From: Symbiodinium natans
Lineage: Eukaryota > Sar > Dinophyceae > Suessiales > Symbiodiniaceae
DNA length: 64,000 nt
Assembly (NCBI GenBank): GCA_905221605.1
Contig: CAJNDS010001635.1
Location: 498,001 to 562,000 of the forward strand
Direction: 5' to 3'
Part shown: positions 12,143-23,795 of the stretch, in pieces
Numbering within the stretch: the first letter of the stretch is position 1
Layout: each line of letters starts with the position of its first letter
The notes under the pieces: generated by a model
What the model was told of the DNA's origin: nothing
The model's database searches: none
What the model saw: only the letters and a program-made list of their open reading frames with translations
Position numbers and translations under genes: made by a program

Positions 12143-13891
12143 ACCCCCCCTCCCACACATCACTACTCCCACAATGCTGGAGGTGCGAGAAGGCATCCGC
12201 CTGGGAGCAGGCTGCAGGCTGAGTTCACTTGAGGCTTTTATAAGACCTGAACCAATGAATGAAGGTCTTTGACAGGGCTGAGCTGACTTCGCGCTAGGTT
12301 GTGAAACGACTCCTTTCAGGGTTTAGGGCGGAAGGGTCCTTTCGAGGTGGACGTCGTGTCTTCCGGGGGGAAACTAAAGGATAGGATAGCAGCCACTGGG
12401 CATGACAACAATATCTGGTGCAGAGGTCAGTCAAGACTATACTCAAGGTGGTTGCTGGCATCGCCTGTCCCTTGAGTATGGGTGGAGGGGGGCGGGGGAG
12501 GGGGGGGAGGGGGGGGAGGCGGGGGAATAAGGGAAACGTGGGTGAGCTTGCAGCTTCCTGGAGGCCGGGTCATGTGTTACTTTGGGTGACAATGGGCACT
12601 TGAAAGCCCCGCCTTCACGTCCTGGGACATGCAATGAGCGTGCAGGTGCCCCAAGACCAATCCTTGAAAAGTGTCCCATAATGAACGTCAACCCGCGTAC
12701 TGCTTCAGAGGCCCTGGCCTTGTGGAGTGACGTGCGAGCTACGCTTGCGCCTGGCCCTCATATCATGGCTCCGGCGTGGGTTCGGGGTTTTGTGTTGGAC
12801 CGCTCCTATAGGCCACAACGGTACGGATGTTCATTCTTCAGGGAAGCGTTGTTTCGCCGTGCTTAATGAGCTCATACTCGCCATTAACTTTTAAGCCAAC
12901 AACACGCGACGTGGCGACAAGTCAGCTGGCCGGGTGCTTGGGCTATTTCCCTAAACCCCAAACCCTAAACCCATTTTGATGTTTGCCGTCGTTGGGTCTG
13001 TCAGAATCATATTTCGGAATGCTGTCCACAAACCCTACTCCCGAAGCTTCAATTCTAGGGTCAAACCAGCCAACCCTTTTTCTACATAATACATACTACA
13101 TATATACGCATTACACATGTATACTGGATCATGTGTAGTATATCGTATGCATATTCAATCAAATGTAAACATGCTTCGTATATAATATACATCACAACAG
13201 CACACTCTATAACATTCTATATATGTGACATATGATGTATAATGTATAGTACATGGCATATGGTATAAAATAAATTATTTAGATAGTTCCACCGTCCTGG
13301 CGGTTCTGGCTCAGAATCTGGGAGCGTGCGGCTCCTCGTAGGATTGGTGGCCCTGGAGCTCCCACCAGAGATACTTACTTAGCAGTAGTTGAACCCGAAT
13401 CCGTCAACCCTAACCTTTTCGGGCGTCCTTATTCAGTAGGACTAATGTTGAACCTTTTCAATTCCTTGGTTCTTGGAGAAATAAGAATAGGGGTTCTGGG
13501 CGCAACCTCGTAGACCCCCGCAAAAGCCAAGCTGCGAGATGCCCAGTTCGGCAAGATGCGCGGACCCTCGATCCCAACCCCGTCACATCTATTCTGTTAA
13601 ACGTCTCCATACAGTCGAATCTGCAGAAGAACACCAGTCCCTGACACCCGCCAGAAGCCCAAGTCCTCTCTGTTTTCGAAAGAGTCCTTAACCCCACAAC
13701 CCCCCCCCCCCCCCCCCCCCCCCCCCCGGCAGAAACGAAGCCTACCGCCTCGTTGAAGATCCGTACCTGAGTGAGGCTTTCGGACTTCTAACTGTAGATG
13801 CTTTAGGCGGTGGGTTTAGGGTTCCCTGCATCCCAACCCCAAACCCTCGACGTCTTCAACCCCAAGTCCAAACCCTAAGCCACACCTCTCA

Positions 13892-13976
13892 CGGCCGCCA
13901 TGGGATGAGCCCACGGACATGGAGCAGGCTGGGGAGAATGACAACACAGATGCCTGGCTCCCGACCAGTAGTATTG
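13892..13976 (+). CDS. Exon-like island, acidic, upstream of the EF-1-alpha-like gene
   Basis: Reads WDEPTDMEQAGENDNTDAWL. It lies about 460 bp before exon 1 and could be an N-terminal exon, but no junction could be made. Unidentified. Confidence 0.25.
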
Positions 13977-14436
13977 GGCGTTAGGGTTTAACTTGTGCTT
14001 GTTACGGGGCGGAGGTACTTAGATGAGCCAAAAGGGCGCCGATGGCGAACGAACCTACCTGCACTAATGCCCTGAGACGCACAACACACAACACAAATCC
14101 CTTTATTATTTGTCCCCTCAATAGAAAAAAAGCACTTTCCGGAAAATCCCGCCGAAACCGACCCCGCCATTTAAACCCTTTTCCGAATTAGGGGGTTCAG
14201 GGCTCCCCAAACCCTCAAGCCAACCAACATCCTGAAAGGATAAAAACATCCCCCTAATTTTAAAAACACATTTCGAGTTTCTATTGGGGGGAGGGGGGGG
14301 CCTGGGTAATATTAGGGGGAAGGGATTAGTGAGTGCGAGGAAGCTAAAGCCCAAACTTTCTTGGCACAGTGTGGCGACTAGGCAGGCCAGCCTTGCTGAT
14401 CACTAGGTCACTTCAGGCTAATGGCACTTTACCAAG

Positions 14437-14764
14437 GATTTGCCCCACGTCAACCTGGTATTCATCGGGCCATGCAGCAGCGGCAAGTGCCTCTGCCGAA
14501 TTGGCTGCGTTCAAGGGGCCTGTCAGCCCGGAGCAAGTGGTGTCCCATAGCCCCAAGTCCCAAACTCGAGGGCATGGGGCAAGAGGAAAGATCCAGCAGC
14601 TGCATATTCGACATCCACTGCAAGTAAGCTGCTTAGCAGCTACGGGATGTTAAGCTTCCCGGTGAAGTTTGGGACATGATTTGTCCAAGGCGCCATGCCA
14701 TGCCCAGTTGTGCTCAGCCACGGAACTCGTTTTGCCCCCTCTTCCTGCATGTATACAAACATCT

Positions 14765-14795
<31 letters not shown>

Positions 14796-16760
14796 CGTAG
14801 GTATGAGATTCGACTGCTTCTGCAGGGCCAAGTTGCAAAGGACAACTCACGGGCAAGGATGCCTTTGACAGGAGAACCATTATCAACAGCACACACAGAG
14901 TCGAGCATCATGTTTGGGCACAGGTTGCCCCGCCACAGCCAGAGACGTGGCAGGGTGAAGCATGCAGAGGTTTCAAGCCTATGTAGTTGCCTTTGAGAAC
15001 ATGCGGCTTAACTTAGGAAGCTACCTGGACAGCACCTGTATAGCAGCATAGCATCAGCAGTCTTCGCCAGACTTGGGCCATGCAAGCTGAGATCATTCGT
15101 GTCATCGGGCTCGAGGCCTGCAAGCCTAAGCTCAGAAATCCGAAGGCCTTGACCCCTAATTCCCTAAACCCTAAACCCTAATTCCCTAAACCTAGAGGAT
15201 CATCTGTTTAAGGTCTACCATGGTTGGACACCTTATTGCAGACAGTGGCGCCATAGCCTCTTGGATCGGTGGGGAGGTTTCAGTTCCTCCCGGGGGTGTT
15301 CAAGGTCTTCGGCCTTTCTAGGATGCCCAGTAGTACCCTTATTCCCTTTTTGGGGGGCTTAGGTTCCCTTATAAACCCCTCCTTTTTAAGCCTTGGTTAC
15401 TGGGCAGCCTAGCTTTGGGGCTTCTAGAATAGGAGGGGTTTCGGGGTTTGGTCATCAGAAGAAGCTCTATTCGGTTGAGGGCGGTGATCTGGAGGCTTCA
15501 GGGTTGCTGTGTCAAGGGCCATCATTGTCCGAACTGAATTGTGCCTTGAAACCGTAGATTCCCTTCTGACCTGCTTTTGCTCAACTCAAGGGCCACCCCT
15601 CCCACTCCAAACATCCAAGAGTTCAAGATCTCTTGGGATCTCCCAACGACCTGAAAGGCGAGCATTCTGAACAGAACCCTAAGACCTAAAGCCCTAACAC
15701 CTAAAAGCCCAAAACTCAAACCCTAAAACCAAGAACCGTTTGCTAAGCCTCAGCCCCTCGGGAAACCCGAAAAAGTCCCCCCCCCCCCCCAAAAAAAAAA
15801 AAAAACTACTATTGCCAACAAAAACAAAGAACTGATAATCCCGTAATAAGGAAGTATATTTTGATTTTTGGGGGGGAGTTCTTAAGCAATTAGTAGCCAA
15901 GGATGCAGAGAACCTGCAGAGGATCTTCGACGAGGCAGACCGGCGAGGCCCCGGCAAGTCGAGTTTGGGGTTTCGAGTTTTAGGCCTTAGGGTTTAGGGT
16001 TTAGGGGTTTAGGGTTTAGGGGTTTAGGGTTTAGGGGTTTAGGGTTTAGGGTTTAGGGTTTAGGGTTTAGGGATTATCCGGGGTCTCGTTCCGGGTCTAT
16101 CGGACTATCGGAAGGGCCCAGGTTCCCCTTAGTATTGCGACGAATTATTACACGGGTGCGGAGGCTGCAAGACACTTTGGGTGACTTAGGGGCTTTAGAG
16201 ATCGGGGGGGTGATCCCTCTGGCCCTTTTTTCCTCTGTTCACGTCAGGGGGCTTAGGGATGTTTAGGCGGAAGAAGGCTTTGAGGCCCGTCACTGGGTTT
16301 CTGCAGCATTCAGGCTCCAGATGCGCTTCATGCGCTACCACCCAAAAGTCAGGAAAGCACTTGGAAGCCCTCAATCCTTAACCTTTTTTGATGAACAACC
16401 TCCGCAGGGACGTGGGATCTGGGGCCCCCCCCCAAGGAGGGATGCCATGGAGATTTTCAGGGCTTGAGTTGGTTGAATGGGAGCAGCTAAGCGAGCAAGA
16501 GAGAGAGAGAGAGACCTGCAGTTTAGGGTCTATGGTGTTGTGGGGTTGGGACTCATAGAGGCGATGAAGGGTTTGGGCAGAGGTAGATTTAGGGCGAATA
16601 CAGTGTAAGATGAGGGCATGGGCTCGCATTGGCCATTTCTGCAGCCCTTTGAAAAATCATCAGGTCATGCCATCTGAAGATGTAGTGCATCCCGAAAACT
16701 GAAATCCCAGGTCAGCCCGACCGACGATATTCCTGGATCTTGGACAAGTTGAGCTGCGAA
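14437..16760 (+). CDS. EF-1-alpha-like exons 1-4: G1/P-loop and helix A region
   Basis: Proposed exons are 14437-14486, 15213-15247, 15897-15953 and 16711-16760. Exon 1 reads HVNLVFIGPCSSGK, equivalent to HINIVVIGHVDSGK. Exon 2 completes the Walker A motif and gives STMVGHLIADS. Exon 3 gives NLQRIFDEADRRGPG. Exon 4 ends in YSWILDKLSCE, equivalent to YAWVLDKLKAE. Donors are GT after exon 1 and GC after exons 2-4; the exon 3 donor is a full GCAAGT. The P-loop still fits GxxxxGKS, but the His-Val-Asp of GHVDSGKS is replaced by Pro-Cys-Ser. A TAA lies in frame upstream of exon 1, so an earlier exon must carry the start. Exon 2 could end a few bases later. Confidence 0.75.
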
Positions 16761-19700
16761 GCACCGCAGCATTGGTGGGCGTCGGGGTCTGCCTATGAAT
16801 CCTGAACCCTGGAGTCCTTAAAGCTTCGCTCGGTCGTTCTCAGCACAACAATTTCGCTGATATTTCCCTTGTAGACTTGTGGATGCTGGGTTTCGGGTGT
16901 GGGGCTCAGGGTTTCCGGGTTTGGGGCTACTTGGTTTCGCAGAAGGTTTCGTTTCCTTCTGGCGGGGCTGCAGCTGCACTGATCGCTTTCTCCCGACATT
17001 TTAGGGTTTAGGGTTTAGGGTTTAATTAGAGGGGTTAGGCCTATCGGCCTTTCGATATCAAGCGGCCACAGGAGCGGAAACGTGGTCACAGCATGTCGGT
17101 GGCGTTGTGGAGGCCGCAAAGGGTTCCAGGAGCACTTTTTCTTCTTTTTTTTTGGCGATGCTGGATCTGAAAGGTTTGTAGGTGGGGGATTGGACGCGCA
17201 AGAATCCAATTCACATATCCGGCCAATTCTCCAAATCATGGTCCCTTGCTAGCATATCTGTTCTGACAAGGATGCGCTCCAGGGCAAAAAATAGCGACGA
17301 CTGCATCCAAGGAGGTTCCACAAGCGACGACGAACTCAGGAGTAGAGGCTTAGGGAGTCAGGGAGGTACCCCAAACCTTGGGCTGTTCCCCCTTATACTA
17401 ACCGCTCCTTAATCGGGATTACAAGAGGGGGGGGGGGGGTACTGTAATCCTGATGAAGTGACTGCTAGTAGAAGGGTGAACATCCCAACCTCAACCCTCA
17501 ACGCCTTAGCTGTCCTCAACGCCTTAGCTGTTGTCCTTATTTTCCTCAACACGCGTCCTGCAAGCTGGGTGGTATTCAGAAGCTAACCCTTCCTTTCAGA
17601 AGGCTCGCCTCCCGTCGCTGCCGCTTCACCGTCATGGATGCGCCACGCGGACTGTGTCTCAGGGCTTGTCACTCAAGAACTCATAGGGTTTACCCTAAGA
17701 TTGTTGAACTCTAAATCCCAAACAAAAGGGTGCTAAAGATGTGTAGGAACTCCCATATCTCTCTCATGGCGCGCAGAATTTTTTTCTCCGGATGTGTCGC
17801 CCATGAAGCTTTGAGCTCCATCTTTGGTTTGGTCTAGCATTGCAGATCTGGGCAGGGTGTAGCATTGGGTGGCGATGACGTTGGTGTGATCCCATCTCTG
17901 TCCTTTGCGCAGTCCACCGTGTCCAGACCCGCACTCCTAACCCCCCCCCCCCCCCTCCGAAGATTTGTCTTGGCTTCAGGGGTTTCAAGATGGGCCAAAA
18001 CACCCTAAACCCCAAACCCTAAACCCTAATAAACAACCCTAATCCCTAAACCCGAAACCCTAAACTCTAAACCCCAAACCCTAAACCCTAAACCCTAAAC
18101 CTTAAACCCTAAACCCTAAACTGCGACTCTGCTGTGAGAAGCCCTTGTTTTCCTGAGGCCGGGGCATAAGGACTTCTCCAAAGACATGGTGATGGCCATG
18201 TCCCAGGCCTGCACCAAACCGACCAATGCCCCCTTCTAGCAGCACTCTGTCAGGGCTTAGGGTTTAGGGCTTAGGGCTAGGGTTTAGGGTTTAGGGTTTA
18301 GGGTTTAGGGTTCAGGGTTCAGGGTTCAGGATTCAGGGTTCAGGGTTCAGGGTTTAGGGTTTGGGGTTTAGGGTTGCAGGTTTAGAGTTAAGGTTTGGGA
18401 TGTTCCCCCTTCTACTTACAGTCCTGAACAGGGATTCTAGTAATTAGGACACTGTAATCCCCGGTTAGAAACAGGGGGAACATTTCAGGGTTTTGGGTGA
18501 AGTCAGGCAAGATTGCAATTCAGTCCGGCATGCCTTGAAGGCATTACAAGAACTGAACTTAGAAACAAGTAGGGCAAAGCCCGCAGCACTCTAAGGGTAG
18601 TTACATGGGTTTTTCATATTTTCCTCTACCTCCCTTACAGGGTTCGTATGAGACCTATTTTGTATAGGCTATAGGAGGGGTGTGTAAGGAGTCCGCTTGC
18701 AAGGGCCTAGATTCAGGGACCATGTAACTTCCCTGAGAAGCACGTTTAAACCAGCTCGAAGGTTGGCCCTGCAATGAACGTCCCTTTTGGGTTTAGGGTT
18801 TAGGGTTTAGGGTTCAGGGTTCAGGGTTTAGGGTTTAGGGTTAGGCGAGGAACCCTCAGAGAAAGGACCTGCAGAAGAACCAGAGAACAACCCAGATGGG
18901 GTTTGCTCCAAGTTGTGGGCTCAGTTTGGTACCCTGAACTGTAAGGAGTACTGTAAGGAGTACATTGCGCCCTTATGTCCCGCCCTAAACCCTAAACCCT
19001 AACCCCCCAAGATCACCCCCTCTCCCCCCCATCAAGTGAGGGTCCTCCTTGATCGATGCCCCACCCCCGAACCTCAGCATGAACCGCCCCGCTACCCCCC
19101 TAAACCCTAAACCCTATAAACCCTAAACCCTAAACCCTAAACCCTAAACCCTAAAGCCTAAAGCCTAAAGCCTAAGCCCTAAACCCTAAACCCTAAACCC
19201 TTTTTGCGAGCCAGAGGCGGACATCGCCGTCTTGGTCGTCTCTGCCTCGAAGGGCGAGCTGGAGCAGGGCGAGGCAGATCAATACATGGGGGGTTGGGTT
19301 TTAAGGGGTTTAGGGTTTAGCGTTTAGGGTTTAGGGCCTAGGGGCAACATGTTGGGGTCCTTATCATAAGCTACTACTGGGTATCCTACTGTTTAGGGGT
19401 CTCTATTTGGGGTCCCTGATTTTCGTAACCCCCACATCGACTAGATGTGCTAGAAGGTTTATTGCTACCTGTGCTTCTAGAAGTATGCCAACGTTTGGTA
19501 GCTCTCAGGAAATCATACCTTGTTGTCTCCGAGAAGATGCGCGGTCAAAGTGCCTGCAATGAAAACAGAAACGTGGGCTTAGGGTTCAGGGTTTGGGGTT
19601 TTGGGGGACAAGTTGAATGTTCGATGAGGGCCGAGAGCTTTGGCATCAGGTTGGATCTGAGTGAGTTTCTTGTGAGCATCGAAGTGAGAACAACAAGCGG

Positions 19701-22700
19701 AATTCCTCTTCGCCAGGACTATAAGGACTGCAGAAATCCAGTGCAAAGGAACAAAAGAAGGCAGCTGCAACAGAGCTAGAGAGCTTCGAACCGGAGGCCT
19801 CAAAACCAAAACCCTAACCCTAAACCCCAAACCCTCATGGACGCTATAGAATGGCTCCGGTCGAAGGCAGAGGTGCCCCCGTACACGGCTGGAGCTAGGT
19901 TGTACATCCAGGCAAGGCCAACAACGTCAGCACCCCTTACTTCAAAAACCAAGGTTTAGGGTTTAGGGTTTAGGATTTAGGGTTTAGGGTTTAGGGTCCT
20001 CTGCCAATTCACCTGAAGCTTGCTAGCTCCAAGCTGTGGCCTGTGTTGGAGGAATGCGAGGGACAGCTCCGCGAGCACACCTTGCTGGCCTATACCCTGG
20101 GCCTGAGGAGGTGTGATGAGTAGGGTTCAGGGTTTAGGGTTATGTGAGTTGGTGGTCTCTTGAAGCAGGGTTTCTGTCTTTTGAGGCATGTATTCGGGTT
20201 CTTACCAGGGTATCTAGGGGCTATCTGAAGGTATAAGGGTAACAGATAAAGAGGCCGCCGGCCTTTATAAGTTTAGGGTTTAGGGGTTGTTAGAACCAGG
20301 TCCCCCCCCCCCAACAACCCCCTCCACCAATCCCCTACCCGTCAACTCTTTAGGGTTTGGGGTTTAGGGGAGGGTTTGCATTTGAAGGCCGATGTTTTGC
20401 AGGCCGCAGGTGCTTCTTTGCTTGCATGGTCCGAAGCACCTGCTGCTCACCTCAGGTACGCAACCTGCAACTCCGAAGCCCTTCCCTAAAGCCGAAACCC
20501 TAAACCCTTCTTGTGGAGCTCCGAGTGTAGGGTCCCTCCTGCTGCAAGACAGACTAAAGGATTTGAGAGCTTGAAACACGGGAGTTTCAGAGATCATGCG
20601 CCAGATTCCTTGGTGCACATGATTCCTTTGTTCAGAGTGTTTAGGGTTTAAGGCTTAGGGCTCTTGGTTATTGGTTCCCCTTATAAGCTCCATTCTACAG
20701 GTGAGCGATGTCCTGCGTCACAACCATTCGACCGCTTTGCGGCGTAGGCTCGTGGTCTGCGTGAACAAGATGGACAGCGACTCAGCAAAGTTCTCGGAGG
20801 ACCGCTTCGCGACAGCCTGCAAAGTGGCACCTTGGCCATGGGTAGTTGTAGGCAGCAGCACCCTATGACGGATTATACTAGGGGGGGGGGGGGGGGGGGG
20901 GGGGTGGGTGGACGGGGGGGTGGGGGGGGGGTGGGGGGGGGGTAGAATCCCAATTCAAGACTCTTAGTATAAGGGGGAATGTCCCTAAAATGGATTAAGC
21001 GGGGGTACTATATTAATCCCCAGTAAGGACTCTTCGCATAAAGGGTGAACGTCCCACAATACGTGCAGCGCACTGAAGATCCCCCCCCCCCTTTATGCTC
21101 CAAGGCCTTAAATCCCGAAACCCTAAACACACCATAAACCCTATAAACCCTATAAGCCCTATAAACCCTGTAAACCCTATAAACCCTAGAAACCCTATAA
21201 ACCCTTTAAACCCTTAGTCTGCTCGAGAGCACTCCCCGGGCTTCGAAAGAAGCGCTGCCACTCCCCAGTGCTGGTCGCAAAGGCCAAACTGAACCTAGGA
21301 ATCAAAAGGGTGCACCTTTTTTTGGTTTAAAGGGGCTGATAAGGGAACCTAAACCCCCCAAAAAAGGGCACACAGAGCCGCATTGGAAGACCCTGCAGCC
21401 CAAGTTCCGCAGTAGGAAGCTTACTAGAATGGAAGCCAGGACTCAGAGTAGGCCCTTATGCCCTTTTTGTTGGGGGTTTAGGTTCCCTTATCAACCCCTT
21501 TAAACCAAAAGTAGGCGCCCTTTTCATTTTTAGGTTGCTCTCGGGTCTAGTAGGCCATGAGCTTCTTGCATCAGCCCAGCAGAGGTCCGAGATCGCTTGA
21601 AGACGGCCGGGCTGAAGACGCAATCTGGCTCAAGAGAATTGAGTGCTTGCAGGTTTGAGGCTGCAAAGGCCTAAGTTCTAAAGGCTAAGTCTCGTGGTTG
21701 GTAAAGCAAGCGGAAGATCACCACGTGAAGCCCTGAAGTGAGAGGTTCGACAGAACCAACGAAACATGACCAGACAGCTCCTCAATGAGCCGCTAACCTC
21801 CCTAAAGCCCTAAAACCCTTGACCCTAAACCCTAAACCCTAAGCCCTAAACCCAAAACCCCAAAACCCTAAAACCCTAAAACCTCGGCAAACAAAAACCC
21901 CTAGACAACCTGCAGCCGAGGCATGATGTTTTCTGTGATGTCCACTTTGTTCCGACCTCTGGATGGTGTGGAGTGCCGCGTCCAAATGCTACGATGTTGG
22001 GGGGGGGGGGGGGGGGGGCTTTTTGGGGGTCATGATTGTCATCCCCATGGGGTTCCCCTATGGTAAACCCCCCATGCTAGAATGCCCAAACAATAGGCAG
22101 GCGCCAGCAAGGTACCCACTTCTCATCGACGTGCTAAAGTGTGGATTTGGAAGGGATACTTGTCTGCAGAAGAGCCGACCCTCCTCATCTCTCAAACCTA
22201 ACCCAGGACAATGTCATCAGCCGGTCTGAAACATGCCCTGGTTTGGAGGGAACACCCTGATCGAGGCCAGACTTGACGTTTTTGGGCTCAACTGGATTCA
22301 GGGTGAGAGTTTGATGGTTTGAATGTGTGGGGCAGGGGGTCCATTTCTTTGGTATTGGAGAGTGGGAAGTGAAGTGAAAACCGCAGTGAACCTCGATTAG
22401 TCCCTGCGGATAGCCAAGAGTTGCCAGCCAGGCGGGTGGCAAATATAGGACTAAGCTGCAAGCCCGAAACACAGAAACACAGCCTCAGGTTCCATTTTTG
22501 CTCTGCACCCGAAAACGCGTGTTGAACCTAAAAAATGTTCCCTTGGAGCGCAATCATAGCCCCCAGATGCTGCTTCAAGTTTGTGAGAGGCGCTCGATGA
22601 GGCAGTTGCCTCCCACTTTCGACCAGAGAGACCGCTGCGGTTTCCTTGGCAGAGGTTGGGTTTAGGGCCGTGGGTTCCAGTGTTTAGATGTGGAGCAGTC

Positions 22701-23763
22701 CGAGTTTTGCATGTGGGCTTGACTGGGGCCATTCGACGTCGACATCCTCGCAAATCTATCTGGGGTTTAGCCCTTAGCCACACTGTCAGACTTTCCCGTG
22801 AACGACTTAAACCCCGAAGACCGGAGAACAAACAGCCGCAAGGTCATGAAGGTGGGTGGCAAAGGCACTGTGGTCGGTAGGCCGGGTGGCCATGGCTCAT
22901 GCGCCGTGGGGCCAAGCTCACGTGCCCCGGCGGGGTTCTTGAACATTTGGGATTGGGAGGCCCCCTCCAGATCTGCTTTGTGTCCTTAAGGGAGGCAAGG
23001 GGAAGAGGAGAGAGGGAGACAAAGAGAGGGAGCGATGGCTACAACTAAAGACCAAAAGTTTGCGCAAGCAAATAAAGAAAGAGCTTACTCACAAATGTGC
23101 ATATACATCTATATATATATAATTTATATTTTATGGTACCCCCCCCCCCCCCCCCCTCCCCCCCATTGACCCCCATTATCGGCCTTGGATTCCCCCGGTG
23201 CCACTCTGGAAAACAATATTGCCCCCCCCCCCCCCCCCCCCCGTGATCCGCAAGAAGCAGAGAGAGGAGTGAGATTAGAGGAGAGGAGAGAGGACAGTGG
23301 AGGTTCTGTTGGAATGTATGTGGGGGTACTGTGCGATCGTCTGGGCTTGAGCTTACGAATGCTGCCGGGAGATGGGCATCCTACGGTTCGTCTCCCGAAG
23401 TCGGGATTTGGGGGGGGGGGGTTTTTATCGCCGCTGTTCCCCACGCCAGTTGGGGCCTCCCCGGAGATGCCCCGAGAGAGGAGAGAGAGAGAGAGAGAGC
23501 CAGAGAGAGGAGAGAGGGAAAGAGCGAGGGGCTTAAGGGGGTGTAGGGAATAGCAGGCATCACAGCTGTTAGGCACAGCAGGGTGGGGGGGGGGGGGGGG
23601 GGGGGGGGGAGGACGAATGCGCCACGCTCAACTCGCTTTTCTTGCGACTGTCACAGAGGGTCCCGAATACCGGGGCGGTCGCCGACGCCCGGTGCCCCCA
23701 TGCCCCCAAGAAAGAAAGAAAGAGATAAAGAGAGGGCTCCTTCGCTCGGTAGAAGAAGAAGAT

Positions 23764-23795
<32 letters not shown>

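Larger units (their letters stand above)
1..14436. other. Repeat-rich region upstream of the EF-1-alpha-like gene
   Basis: Apart from the listed islands, elements and arrays, I see no complete gene. Long ORFs at 8706-9284 (minus), 4569-4904 and 12582-12866 are open but cross repeats or lack family resemblance. The mosaic of short GC-rich islands and telomere-like arrays looks like the EF-1-alpha-like introns, so one or more further split genes probably occupy it. Confidence 0.5.

Noticed and set aside
22451-22831. 126-codon minus-strand ORF
   Set aside because: It is the shadow of EF-1-alpha-like exon 14 and nearby GC-rich sequence.
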